A stretch of 64,000 nt of DNA from PNAI01 sp035501735 (GTDB lineage Bacteria > Pseudomonadota > Alphaproteobacteria > Rhizobiales > Xanthobacteraceae): contig DATJVR010000094.1 in the NCBI GenBank assembly GCA_035501735.1, positions 1 to 64,000 of the forward strand, given 5' to 3'. Shown piece after piece: positions 15,826-24,648 of the stretch. The translations under genes were made by a program, and so were the position numbers. Position 1 is the first letter of the stretch, and each line of letters opens with the position of its first letter. A model generated the notes under the pieces. It was not told the DNA's origin. It made no database searches and saw only the letters and a program-made list of their open reading frames with translations.

Positions 15826-16508
15826 GCCGCCTCCGCCTGGCGCAGGCTCGCCGTGATCTCACCCATGATCGATACGGCAATTTCGGCCGGCGACACCGCA
15901 CCGATATCCAATCCGATCGGCGCGTGGATGCGCGCGATGTCGGCGTCGGTGAGGCCTTGCGCTTTCAGCCGCTCGACGCGCCGCGCATGCGTCTTCTTCG
16001 AGCCGAGCGCGCCGATGTAGAAGCAGTCGCGCGACAAGGCGTGGGTCAGCGCCGGATCGTCGATCTTCGGATCATGCGTGAGCGCGACGAACGCCGTGTA
16101 GCGATCAATTCCGAGCGGCGGCAACGCCTTGTCCGGCCAATCCGCGATCACTTTCACATCGGGAAAGCGTTCGATGCTGGCGAACGCCGTGCGCGGATCG
16201 ACGATGGTGACGTCGTAGCCGAGCAGCCGCGCCATTGGCGCGAGCGCCTGGCTGATGTGCACCGCGCCGGTGATCACCATGCGATTCGCCGGCACGTGCA
16301 CGGTGAGGAACACTTTGCCCTGCGGCGTTTCCGCCATCCCGCTCTTGCCCGAGCGCAGATGCTTTTCCAGCGTCTCCTTCAACGGGTCGCGCGCGACATC
16401 CGCGGCCTTCACCAGCCGCTGCTTGCCGGTCGCCACATCGGTGACGACGATTGCCGCGCGCCGCGCCGCGCGCTCTTCGTTCAGAGATTTGAGGATATCG
16501 AGACGCAA
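15822..16508 (-). CDS. XdhC/CoxI-like maturation factor, C-terminal-type half
   Basis: The 228-residue protein contains a Rossmann-type XdhC C-terminal domain (VITGAVHISQALAPMARLLGYDVTIVDPRTAF, then ALTHDPKIDDPALTHAL and YIGALGSKKTHARR). XdhC-family proteins bind molybdenum cofactor and insert its sulfurated form into the apoenzyme. I start at TTG 16508 because the frame upstream overlaps the previous gene out of frame and the encoded RLDILKSLNEER begins the family. The alternative ATG at 16595 adds 29 unlikely residues. It sits 7 bp after the N-terminal-type partner. Confidence 0.8.
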   Translation of the reverse strand: MRLDILKSLNEERAARRAAIVVTDVATGKQRLVKAADVARDPLKETLEKHLRSGKSGMAETPQGKVFLTVHVPANRMVITGAVHISQALAPMARLLGYDVTIVDPRTAFASIERFPDVKVIADWPDKALPPLGIDRYTAFVALTHDPKIDDPALTHALSRDCFYIGALGSKKTHARRVERLKAQGLTDADIARIHAPIGLDIGAVSPAEIAVSIMGEITASLRQAEAA

Positions 16509-16515
16509 AGCCGCC

Positions 16516-16839
16516 CTACTCCACCTTCTCCACGAACACCCGGATCGTCCCGCCGCACGAGAGACCCACTTTCCACGCGGTCTCGTCGGCGACACCGAAT
16601 TCGAGCGTCTTCGGCTTGCCGCTCTCGATCACATCCATCGCCTCGGTCACCACTGCGCCCTCGACGCAGCCGCCGGATACGGAGCCGAGGAAATTGCCTT
16701 GGTCGTCGATCACGAGATTCGAGCCGACCGGCCGCGGCGCCGAGCCCCAGGTTTCGACCACGGTCGCAAGCGCCACCCCGCGCCCTGCCTTGCGCCACTC
16801 CTCGGCGGCTTTGAGAATGTCTTCGTCGCGCGCAAGCAT
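16516..16839 (-). CDS. XdhC/CoxF-like protein, N-terminal-type half
   Basis: The 107-residue protein corresponds to the N-terminal XdhC_CoxI domain alone: VALATVVETWGSAPRPVGSNLVI, SVSGGCVEGAVV and GLSCGGTIRVFVE. In many bacteria this is fused to the Rossmann half in one XdhC chain; here the halves are adjacent separate genes. It probably acts with the next protein in inserting the Mo cofactor into CoxL. Confidence 0.83.
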   Translation of the reverse strand: MLARDEDILKAAEEWRKAGRGVALATVVETWGSAPRPVGSNLVIDDQGNFLGSVSGGCVEGAVVTEAMDVIESGKPKTLEFGVADETAWKVGLSCGGTIRVFVEKVE

Positions 16840-16860
16840 GAAAGTCCTCCGTCGAATGTC

Positions 16861-18063
16861 TTACGCCACCCTACTCAACCACGCCTTCGGATCAATCGCC
16901 CCCGACGCACCGGCCGACAGCGCGCGGCAAAGCGACCGCATGCTGTCTAGATTGTGTATCGGCCGGAATTCGTCAACATGCGGCAACATGACCTTGATGC
17001 CGCGCGCTTTCGCCTCGAACCCGTCGAAGCGCAGGAGCGGATTGAGCCAGATCAGCCGACGGCATGAGCGATGCAGCCGGTCGATCTCGAAGCCAAGCCG
17101 ATCGTCCGGATCGCGTTCGAGCCCGTCGCTGAACAAGAGCACCACCGCGCCCTGCGTGAGCACGCGCCGCGACCATTGCTTGTTGAAGGTTTGCAGCGAG
17201 GTCGCAATGCGCGTACCGCCCGACCAGTCGAGCACATTGGCCGAACAGGCCGCGAGCGCCTCGTCCGGATCGCGTTCGGCAAGCGCGCGTGTCACGTTCG
17301 TCAGCCGCGTGCCGAACAGAAAGGTCGCGACATGCTTGCGCGAGGCCGTCAGCGCATGCAGGAAATGCAGAAACATGCGTGTGTACTGGCTCATCGAGCC
17401 GGAAATATCGAGCAGAGCCACGATCGGCGGCGGCCGCATGCGCCGGCCGAGGTACTTCAGATCGATGATCGCCCCGCCTGCCTTCATGCTTGCGCGCAGC
17501 GTGCGGCGCATGTCGACAATATGGCCGTGCGGATGCGGCGTCAGACGCCGCGTCAGCACCTGGTCGAACGGCAGAATGAGACGTTTGATGGCGTCCTTCG
17601 CCGCCGCGGCTTCCGCCGCCGTCATCTGAGCAAAATCTTTTTTCTCCAGCACCTCACGATCGGAAACCGTCATGCGCGCGTCGATTTCCATCTCCTGGCG
17701 CTCGCGCTGGGCTTGCTGGTTGCCTGAAAACAGCGCATCGAGCACGCGCTGCGAGGCCTCCGGCTTTGCGGGCGGCACGAGGCTCGGCGCCTCCGCCGAC
17801 ATCATGGCAAGCAATCGATCGAGATAGCCTCGCTTGCGGAAGAATATACGGAACGCCTGATCGAACAGCACCGAATGTTCGCGTCGCTTGACGAACATCG
17901 CGTGCAGCGTCCAGTAAAAATCCTCGCGCGTACCGACTTTTGCGGCGACCACGGCCGACAGCGCATCGAGCACCGCGCCCGGCCCGACCGGAATCCCGGC
18001 CGCGCGCAGCGCACGCGCGAAGTAGAGGATGTTCTCGGCAAGCCGGCCGTCCGGGTTCTTCAT
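16861..18063 (-). CDS. coxE: CoxE-like von Willebrand factor A protein
   Basis: The 400-residue protein has a C-terminal VWA domain with a MIDAS site (LLDISGSM near residue 221) and FLFGTRLTNVTRAL. In CO dehydrogenase clusters CoxE pairs with the MoxR ATPase CoxD to help build the sulfur-bridged or sulfurated Mo centre. It starts 6 bp after the coxD stop. Confidence 0.87.
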   Translation of the reverse strand: MKNPDGRLAENILYFARALRAAGIPVGPGAVLDALSAVVAAKVGTREDFYWTLHAMFVKRREHSVLFDQAFRIFFRKRGYLDRLLAMMSAEAPSLVPPAKPEASQRVLDALFSGNQQAQRERQEMEIDARMTVSDREVLEKKDFAQMTAAEAAAAKDAIKRLILPFDQVLTRRLTPHPHGHIVDMRRTLRASMKAGGAIIDLKYLGRRMRPPPIVALLDISGSMSQYTRMFLHFLHALTASRKHVATFLFGTRLTNVTRALAERDPDEALAACSANVLDWSGGTRIATSLQTFNKQWSRRVLTQGAVVLLFSDGLERDPDDRLGFEIDRLHRSCRRLIWLNPLLRFDGFEAKARGIKVMLPHVDEFRPIHNLDSMRSLCRALSAGASGAIDPKAWLSRVA

Positions 18064-18069
18064 GGCAGA

Positions 18070-18996
18070 TCACTCCGCCGCGCGCAGCTCGGCCTGCACC
18101 TGATCGAGCAGCTCCTTGACCTTGCCGCCTTCGAGCCGCGCGATGTCGTCCTGATACTTCAGCAGCACGCCGAGCGTGTCGGACACCGTTGCGGGGTCGA
18201 GCGCGACCGTGTCGAGCTCGGCCAGCGCCTGCGCCCAGTCGAGCGTCTCCGCAACCCCCGGCGACTTGAACAGATCCTGCTTGCGCAGCGCCTGCACGAA
18301 GGCCACGACCTGCACCGAGAGTTTGTTGCTGATGCCCGGCACCTTGGTGCGCACGATTTCGAGCTCGCGCGCCGCCGTCGGATAGCCGACCCAATGGTAG
18401 AGGCAGCGGCGCTTGAGCGCGTCGTGGATTTCGCGCGTGCGGTTCGACGTGATCACCACGATCGGCGGCTGTGCCGCCTTGATCGTGCCGAGTTCCGGGA
18501 TGGTGATTTGAAAATCCGCCAGCACTTCCAGCAGAAAGGCTTCGAACGCCTCGTCGCTGCGGTCGAGTTCGTCGATCAGCAGCACCGGCGCGCCCGCCGG
18601 ATCAGGCTCGAGCGCCTGCAGCAGCGGCCGCTTGGTCAAATAGCGTTCGGAAAACACATCGTGCGTGAGCCGCGAACGATCGCCCTCGCCCTCCGCTTCG
18701 GCGATGCGGATCGCGATCATCTGCGCGGCGTAGTTCCATTCATAGACCGCCGATGCAACGTCGAGTCCTTCGTAGCATTGCAGGCGAATGAGCCGCCGGC
18801 CGAGCGTCGACGCCAGCACCTTGCCGATCTCGGTCTTGCCGACGCCGGCCTCACCTTCGAGGAATATCGGCCGCCCCATTTTCAGCGCCAGGAACAGCAC
18901 GGTCGCCAGCGACCTGTCGGCCAGATAGTCCGCCGATGCGAGCAGTTCCAGCGTGGCCTCGATCGAATCCGGCAGCGCCTTCGGTAACTCTTTCAT
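18070..18996 (-). CDS. coxD: CoxD-like MoxR-family AAA+ ATPase
   Basis: The 308-residue ATPase carries Walker A LEGEAGVGKTEIGK (about 40-53), Walker B VLLIDELDRSD and sensor segment VVITSNRTREIHDALKRRC. MoxR ATPases act as assembly chaperones; with CoxE this one likely remodels the CoxL apoenzyme. It is followed closely by coxE. Confidence 0.9.
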   Translation of the reverse strand: MKELPKALPDSIEATLELLASADYLADRSLATVLFLALKMGRPIFLEGEAGVGKTEIGKVLASTLGRRLIRLQCYEGLDVASAVYEWNYAAQMIAIRIAEAEGEGDRSRLTHDVFSERYLTKRPLLQALEPDPAGAPVLLIDELDRSDEAFEAFLLEVLADFQITIPELGTIKAAQPPIVVITSNRTREIHDALKRRCLYHWVGYPTAARELEIVRTKVPGISNKLSVQVVAFVQALRKQDLFKSPGVAETLDWAQALAELDTVALDPATVSDTLGVLLKYQDDIARLEGGKVKELLDQVQAELRAAE

Positions 18997-19064
18997 CGGC
19001 CTAACTTAACCCGTCGGAACGGCGTTGTCTCGTCATTCGCTCTGCGGCACGCGCGGGCCTGCGT

Positions 19065-20033
19065 TTACTTCAACTGGAACGCCCCGCGGATGAAGCCCCG
19101 GATGTCCTTGAGGCTCTGCATGTGGACCTCGCGGTTGTAACCGCCCCTCACTCCCAGCGTCATGCAGCGAGCCAGCGCCTGCGGCCCGTTGCCGGTCAGC
19201 TTATTGTTCTCGCGCACGGTAATCTTGCTGCCGCGTTCAACCCACGTGCCGTTCGCTACCTCGTCGTAGATGCACTTGCTGTAGTTCTGCCCCCGTGCGT
19301 CGAACCAATCCGTGGGACCGGGCACATCCCAGTCGTGCTTGGCCATTGGGTAAGTCTTCAACACGACGTTGCCGCCCGCTTCCTTCAGCCGGAACGCATA
19401 CTCGCGGCATGACTCGGTGCCGCTGTAGACATCGTCCTCGCCGAGCAGCATGTAGAGCGACGAGTCCGCGGGGCTGAAATCGTTCGGCATGTCTCCGCAC
19501 CACGGATAGAGCGCGATCAATAATGAAAATCCGAATTCGTATTTCGCCAGCGGAACGATATAGGACTGCAGCGCGGCTTTGATCGTCGAGGTTCCGCCTT
19601 TGGAGAATCCGATCAGGCCGATTCGCTTTGGATCAACGCGCGGATCGCGCGCAACCATTTGCGTGATGGCGGCGGTATCGACCAGCATGTCGTACGAGCT
19701 GATCTGATCCTGATCGCGCACGGTCGATGTAATGCCGCGTCCTGAAAAACTGTCGGTCACCACGGCGATGATCCCCCAATCGCTGAACAGCCTCGCATAG
19801 GCGAGTTCCCGCATCGCCCGGACGCCGCCCGACCCGTGCAAGATGATCATCGCCGGAGCCTTTCCCCCGGCGTCTTTCGGCAAAAAAATTTCGGATTTGA
19901 GCGTGACCGGTTTGCCGCGAAAATCGCGGACGATTTCGATTGTCTTGTCGTTTTGCGCGAACGCCTGCCCGCCGCCCAGCGGCATCGCGGCAACGGCCAC
20001 CCCGAGAAAAAATGATTGAAGCGCGCGGCCCAA
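19065..20033 (-). CDS. Exported dienelactone-hydrolase-like protein
   Basis: The 322-residue product has a signal peptide (about 1-26, ending GGGQAFAQ) and a dienelactone-hydrolase-type alpha/beta fold: PAMIILHGSGGVR, nucleophile GLIGFSKGGTSTIK (Ser in GFSKG), LLGEDDVYSG and MAKHDWDVPG. Substrate is unknown. The start is TTG at 20033 with a weak ribosome site; the next in-frame ATG would remove much of the signal peptide. It lies 13 bp after the YdhR-like gene, inside the cox cluster. Confidence 0.72.
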   Translation of the reverse strand: MGRALQSFFLGVAVAAMPLGGGQAFAQNDKTIEIVRDFRGKPVTLKSEIFLPKDAGGKAPAMIILHGSGGVRAMRELAYARLFSDWGIIAVVTDSFSGRGITSTVRDQDQISSYDMLVDTAAITQMVARDPRVDPKRIGLIGFSKGGTSTIKAALQSYIVPLAKYEFGFSLLIALYPWCGDMPNDFSPADSSLYMLLGEDDVYSGTESCREYAFRLKEAGGNVVLKTYPMAKHDWDVPGPTDWFDARGQNYSKCIYDEVANGTWVERGSKITVRENNKLTGNGPQALARCMTLGVRGGYNREVHMQSLKDIRGFIRGAFQLK

Positions 20034-20046
20034 GCAGTCGATCGGA

Positions 20047-20361
20047 CTAGGCGGCGGTTTTCACTTGGCGAGTCTCGTTGTCGACGACGACCGGCGTATC
20101 GAACCAGGCGATGTCCGGCTCCGCGACGGCGATCTTGCGGATGTTTTCTTTCCACGGACCCTGGTAGCAGGCCTCGGCAGCCGCGCGCGTTTCCCACAGA
20201 TACACGCCGCCGGCAATACTCTTCGCGCCGTTGTAGAGGAATTGCTTTCGGATCAGCCCGGGGACGTTTTGGAAACGTGGCGATGCGGCCTTAAACGTCT
20301 CAAGCGCCTTGTCGCGCGTCATCTCTTTCGGAACCTTGAACGTAACGACGGCTGTGATCAT
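20047..20361 (-). CDS. YdhR-like small monooxygenase
   Basis: The 104-residue protein begins MITAVVTFKVPKEMTRDKALE and contains PGLIRKQFLYN and GGVYLWETRAAAEACY, the pattern of the dimeric ferredoxin-like YdhR/ABM monooxygenase group. Members act on small aromatic or unsaturated substrates, or are of unknown role. I start at ATG 20361 because GGAGG lies 8 bases upstream; an in-frame GTG at 20370 is less well placed. Confidence 0.75.
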   Translation of the reverse strand: MITAVVTFKVPKEMTRDKALETFKAASPRFQNVPGLIRKQFLYNGAKSIAGGVYLWETRAAAEACYQGPWKENIRKIAVAEPDIAWFDTPVVVDNETRQVKTAA

Positions 20362-20403
20362 GACCGGCACCTCCTGATTCAGATGTGATGAAGCCTCGTC
20401 CTG

Positions 20404-21201
20404 TTACTTCGCCGCCGCCAGCGCCCGCCGCGCCATCACGCCGACGAGATGCGCGCGATATTCGGCGCTGCCGTGAATATCGCTGTTCATGCCGGTGACG
20501 GGCACGGTCATGCCTTCGATCGACTTCGGCGCGAAGCGCTTCTTCAGCGCCTCCTCGAATTCCTTCACGCGGAATACGCCGTTCGAGCCGGCGCCGGTCA
20601 CTGCCACGCGGATGTCGGAGCCGCGCTTGGACACGAATACGCCGACCAGCGCGAACCCCGATGCCGGTTGCTTGAATTTCTGGTACGCCGCCTTCTTTGC
20701 CAGCGGGAAGCTGACCTTGGTGATGATTTCATCCGGCTCGAGCGCGGTCTCGAAAATGCCCTTGAAGAAATCGTCAGCCGCGATGCGCCGCTTGTTGGTG
20801 ATGATGGTGGCGCCGAGCCCGAGCACGGCCGCGGGATAATCCGCATTCGGATCGTTGTGGGCGAGCGAGCCGCCGAGCGTGCCGCGATGGCGCACCGCCG
20901 GATCGCCGATCATGCCGGCCAGTTCCGCCAGTGCCGGCAGCGACTCCTTCACCACCGAAGAATTTGCGACTTCCACGTGTCGCGTCATGGCGCCGATCAC
21001 GATCGAGCGGCCCTTCAGTTCGATGCCCGACAGGCCTTCGACCTTGTTCAGGTCGATGAGCGCCGATGGCTTCGACAGCCGAAGCTTCATCACCGGAATG
21101 ATCGAGTGCCCGCCCGCAAGCAGCTTGGCCTCCGAATCCTTCGCCAGCAGATTGCCCGCCTGCCGCACCGTGGCGGGTCGGTGATACGTGAAAGTGTACA
21201 T
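20404..21201 (-). CDS. coxM: Molybdenum hydroxylase FAD subunit (CoxM-like)
   Basis: The 265-residue subunit binds FAD through LAGGHSIIPVMKLRL (about 29-43) and the RHRGTLGGSLAHNDPNAD loop (about 105-122). It passes electrons from the 2Fe-2S subunit to an acceptor. It follows coxL by 10 bp, giving the gene order S-L-M. Confidence 0.93.
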   Translation of the reverse strand: MYTFTYHRPATVRQAGNLLAKDSEAKLLAGGHSIIPVMKLRLSKPSALIDLNKVEGLSGIELKGRSIVIGAMTRHVEVANSSVVKESLPALAELAGMIGDPAVRHRGTLGGSLAHNDPNADYPAAVLGLGATIITNKRRIAADDFFKGIFETALEPDEIITKVSFPLAKKAAYQKFKQPASGFALVGVFVSKRGSDIRVAVTGAGSNGVFRVKEFEEALKKRFAPKSIEGMTVPVTGMNSDIHGSAEYRAHLVGVMARRALAAAK

Positions 21202-21211
21202 CGAGCTTCTC

Positions 21212-23575
21212 CTATTCCGCTGCCTTCTGCATCTTTCCTGATTTCCGGATCGCCGCCCAAACGGTCGCCGCCGTGGCGGGCATGCTTAAATCTTCGCTGC
21301 CGATTGCATCCGTGATGGCGTTGACCACCGCGGCGGGCGCCGCGATCGCGCCGGCTTCGCCGCACCCTTTGATGCCGAGCGGGTTCGACGGGCACTTGGT
21401 CACTGTCGTATCGATCTTCAGCGACGGCAGGTTTTCTGCCCGCGGCATGGTGTAGTCCATCAGCGAGCCGCTCGCGAGTTGCCCTTCCGAACTATAGATC
21501 GCGTGCTCCAGCAAGGCTTGGCCGACGCCTTGCGCAACGCCGCCGTGGACCTGGCCCTCGACGATCATCGGATTGACCACCGTGCCGAAGTCGTCGACCG
21601 CGGTCCAGCCGACGATCTCGGTATTGCCGGTTTCCGGATCGATCTCGACTTCGCAGATGTGGCACCCCGCCGGGAACGTGAAATTGGTCGGATCGTAGAA
21701 CGCGCCCTCTTTCAATCCCGGCTCGAGCTGGCTGCCTGCGAACTTGTGCGCGATGTAGGCATTGAGCGTGACATCGCCCCAGGCCACCGACTTGTCCGTG
21801 CCCGCGACCGTGAACTTGCCGTCCTTGAACACGATGTCGCTCTCGGCCGCTTCCATCATGAAGGCCGCGACCTTCTTGGCCTTGGCTTCGATCTTGTCGA
21901 GCGCTTTCACGATCGCCGACATGCCGACCGCGCCCGAACGCGAGCCGTAGGTGCCCATGCCGAACTGCACCTTGTCGGTGTCGCCGTGCACCACGCTCAC
22001 GTTTTCGATCGGGATCGAAAGCCGCTCGGCGACCAGTTGCGCGAATGTCGTCTCATGGCCCTGGCCGTGGCTGTGCGTGCCGGTGAGCACCTCGACCGAA
22101 CCGGTCGGATTGACCCGCACCTCCGCGGATTCCCACAAGCCCACGCCGCAACCGAGCGAGCCCACCGCCTGGCTCGGCGCAATGCCGCAGGCCTCGATGT
22201 AGGTCGAATAGCCGATGCCGCGCAGCTTGCCGCCGCGCTCCGACTCGCGTTTGCGCTTGCCGAAATTTTTCACGTCCGCGAGTTCGTAGGCCTTTTTCAG
22301 CGAAGCGTCATAGTCGCCCGCGTCATAGGTCATGATCACCGGCGTCTGGTGCGGAAACGTCTTGATGAAATTCTTCCGCCGCAGATCGGCGGGATCCATG
22401 CCCTGCTCGCGCGCGCCGACCTCGACCAAACGCTCGACCACGAACGTCGCTTCCGGCCGCCCTGCTCCGCGATAGGCGTCAACCGGAACGGTGTTGGTAT
22501 AGACCGCGTCGACCTCGCAATAGATCGCCGGAATGTCGTACTGGCCCGACAGCAGCGTGCCGTAGAGATAGGTCGGCACCGACGAGGAGAATGTCGACAT
22601 ATAGGCGCCGAGATTGGCGATGGTCTTGACCTTGATCGCGGTGATTTTTCCGCCTTCGCCAAACGCCATTTCGGCATGCGTGACGTGATCGCGGCCGTGC
22701 GCATCGGCGAGAAACGCTTCCGAGCGGTCCGCCGTCCACTTCACCGGCCGACCGACGCGGCGCGCCGCCCACAGGCACACGACCTCCTCGGGATAAATGA
22801 AAATCTTCGACCCAAACCCGCCGCCCACGTCGGGCGCGATCACCCGCAGCTTGTGCTCCGGCGCCATGCCGACGAATGCCGAAATGACGAGCCGCGCCAC
22901 ATGCGGATTCTGCGTGGTGTTCCAGAGCGTCAGATTCTGCGTGCCGGCATCGTATTCGCCGATCGCAACGCGCGGCTCCATGGCATTCGGCACCAGCCGG
23001 TTGTTGACGATGTCGAGCCGCGTGACGTGCTTGGCGGATTTGATCGCCGCGTCTACGGCTTTGGCATCGCCGAGATGCCATTGATAGATCGTATTTTTCG
23101 GCGCCACTTCGTGGATCGCGGGTCCATTTTGCGCTTTTGCCGCCTCCACCACAGCCGGCAGCACCTCGTAATCGACCTTGACCTTCTCGGCCGCATCTTC
23201 GCCCTGCGCGAGTGTCTCCGCGATCACCACCGCCACCGGATCGCCGACGTAGCAGGCCTTGCCCGCCGCGATCGCTGGATGCGGCGCCATTTTCATCGGC
23301 GAGCCGTCCTTGGAATGGATCATCCAGCCGCAGATCAGATTGCCGATCTTGTCGGCCGCGAGATCCACACCGGTCAACACCGCAAGCACGCCCGGCATCT
23401 TGCTCGCGGCGGCAATGGCGACCTTCCTGATTTTCGCATGCGCATGCGGCGAGCGCACGAACACCGCACGCGTCTCGCCCGGCCGCGTGATGTCGTCGGT
23501 GTACTGGCCCTTGCCGGTAATGAAGCGGATGTCTTCCTTGCGACGCACCGCCGCGCCGATTCCGGTCGCTGCCAT
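21212..23575 (-). CDS. coxL: Molybdenum hydroxylase large subunit, form II CoxL-like
   Basis: The 787-residue subunit holds the molybdopterin cytosine dinucleotide site. It has the form II active-site motif AYRGAGR, not the AYXCSFR of genuine high-activity CO dehydrogenases. The Mo-site segments DVGGGFGSKIF and the late GCGEAGAIAAPAAVV, with the catalytic Glu, are intact. Form II enzymes oxidise mostly unknown substrates. I start at ATG 23575 with GGGAG upstream; the GTG at 23584 overlaps that site. It lies between coxS and coxM. Confidence 0.93.
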   Translation of the reverse strand: MAATGIGAAVRRKEDIRFITGKGQYTDDITRPGETRAVFVRSPHAHAKIRKVAIAAASKMPGVLAVLTGVDLAADKIGNLICGWMIHSKDGSPMKMAPHPAIAAGKACYVGDPVAVVIAETLAQGEDAAEKVKVDYEVLPAVVEAAKAQNGPAIHEVAPKNTIYQWHLGDAKAVDAAIKSAKHVTRLDIVNNRLVPNAMEPRVAIGEYDAGTQNLTLWNTTQNPHVARLVISAFVGMAPEHKLRVIAPDVGGGFGSKIFIYPEEVVCLWAARRVGRPVKWTADRSEAFLADAHGRDHVTHAEMAFGEGGKITAIKVKTIANLGAYMSTFSSSVPTYLYGTLLSGQYDIPAIYCEVDAVYTNTVPVDAYRGAGRPEATFVVERLVEVGAREQGMDPADLRRKNFIKTFPHQTPVIMTYDAGDYDASLKKAYELADVKNFGKRKRESERGGKLRGIGYSTYIEACGIAPSQAVGSLGCGVGLWESAEVRVNPTGSVEVLTGTHSHGQGHETTFAQLVAERLSIPIENVSVVHGDTDKVQFGMGTYGSRSGAVGMSAIVKALDKIEAKAKKVAAFMMEAAESDIVFKDGKFTVAGTDKSVAWGDVTLNAYIAHKFAGSQLEPGLKEGAFYDPTNFTFPAGCHICEVEIDPETGNTEIVGWTAVDDFGTVVNPMIVEGQVHGGVAQGVGQALLEHAIYSSEGQLASGSLMDYTMPRAENLPSLKIDTTVTKCPSNPLGIKGCGEAGAIAAPAAVVNAITDAIGSEDLSMPATAATVWAAIRKSGKMQKAAE

Positions 23576-23607
23576 GGCGGTCACTCCCTGAATTTTTTAG
23601 ATCGTTG

Positions 23608-24084
23608 TCACGCACCTTTCATCGCGCGCGCGCCGGCGGCGATGGCCTTGACGATATTGTGGTAGCCCGTGCAGCGGCAGAGGTTGCCGTCGAGCTCGTG
23701 GCGGATGGTCTTTTCGTCGAGATCGTTGCCCTTGCGGCGGACCATGTCGACCGCCGTCATCACCATGCCGGGCGTACAGAAACCGCATTGCAGCCCGTGA
23801 TGCTCGCGGAACGCCTCCTGCATCGGATGCAGCGGGCCATTGGGCGCGGCGAGCCCCTCGATCGTGAGCACGTTGCAGCCCTCGGCCTGTACCGCGAGCG
23901 TGGTGCAGGATTTCACCGCGATCCCGTCGAGATGCACGACACAGGCCCCGCACTGTGAGGTGTCGCATCCCACATGCGTGCCGGTCAGCCTCAGGTTTTC
24001 GCGCAGGAACTGCACCAGCAGCGTGCGTGTATCGACATCGCCGGTGACGGCTTTGCCGTTCACCGTCATCGAAACGGCAGGCAT
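23608..24084 (-). CDS. coxS: Molybdenum hydroxylase iron-sulfur subunit (CoxS-like)
   Basis: The 158-residue subunit has the plant-type 2Fe-2S site (CDTSQCGACVVHLDG plus a later Cys in KSCTTLAV) and the second site (QCGFCTPGM and CRCTGYHNIV). It carries electrons from the Mo site to FAD. GGAGGAG precedes the ATG at 24084. The gene starts the S-L-M set. Confidence 0.95.
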   Translation of the reverse strand: MPAVSMTVNGKAVTGDVDTRTLLVQFLRENLRLTGTHVGCDTSQCGACVVHLDGIAVKSCTTLAVQAEGCNVLTIEGLAAPNGPLHPMQEAFREHHGLQCGFCTPGMVMTAVDMVRRKGNDLDEKTIRHELDGNLCRCTGYHNIVKAIAAGARAMKGA

Positions 24085-24229
24085 GAACTCCTCCTCGTTA
24101 TTCGGCCTGAAAGGCCCTTATTTCACGCCGGTTTGGGAAACCGGTATCGAAAACCGAACGAAACTGAACGTTTTTCGCGCAAATTTGCCTGGCGGACAAG
24201 ACCAAATCTGCCTTGAAAGGGAGGAAAGC

Positions 24230-24648
24230 TCATCCCTCGGCCTTTTTCTTCGCCTCGATATTATGGCCGAAGGCGATCACGTAGCCGTCGAGGTCGCGAC
24301 GGCGAACTCGCGGTTGCCGTAAAGGGTGCGATTGACCGGCTCGTAGGCGATCCGCGCGCCCTTCTGCTTGAATTCCTCGAACAATCGGTCGGCGTCCTTG
24401 ACCCAGATGTGTGCGTCCCAGGATTCGCCGTCGTTGCCGTTCGGCCGAATACGCGACTCGTCTTCGACCTGAAGCAGCATGATGACGAGGTCATCGCGAT
24501 GCGGCATGCAGAAATGCGGCGGCTCGCCCCAAAACCGCTCGTAACTGAACCCGAGCACATCGCAGTAGTAAGCGGTCGCCTTGACAATGTCGGCAACGAA
24601 GAAAAACGGCGCGATCGCCTCGAATTGCCGCTCGGATTTATCAGGCAC
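24230..24648 (-). pseudogene. VOC/glyoxalase-family protein with a C-terminal frameshift
   Basis: The open frame (24277-24648, GTG start, 123 residues) reads as a VOC protein (FFFVADIVKATAYYCDVLGFSYERFWGEPP, AHIWVKDADRLFEEF) but ends abruptly in REFAVATSTAT. Restoring one base near 24297 gives REFAVRDLDGYVIAFGHN and a natural end at 24230, the normal last strand of the fold. So one base is missing, by mutation or sequencing error. Its start overlaps the coxG stop by 8 bp. A two-base-off total length (419) agrees with a single deletion. Confidence 0.8.

Noticed and set aside
14332..16020. 562-codon plus-strand frame opposite the MoeA-MocA fusion
   Set aside because: Antisense shadow of a conserved gene, dominated by Arg and His.
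21479..23665. 728-codon open frame on the plus strand opposite coxL
   Set aside because: It is the antisense of a clearly conserved gene; high GC keeps such frames open. The product is Arg/His-rich without family motifs.
24128..24144. Hairpin CCGGTTT-GGG-AAACCGG between the VOC gene and coxS
   Set aside because: The stem is short and no T tract follows on either strand, so it is not called a terminator.
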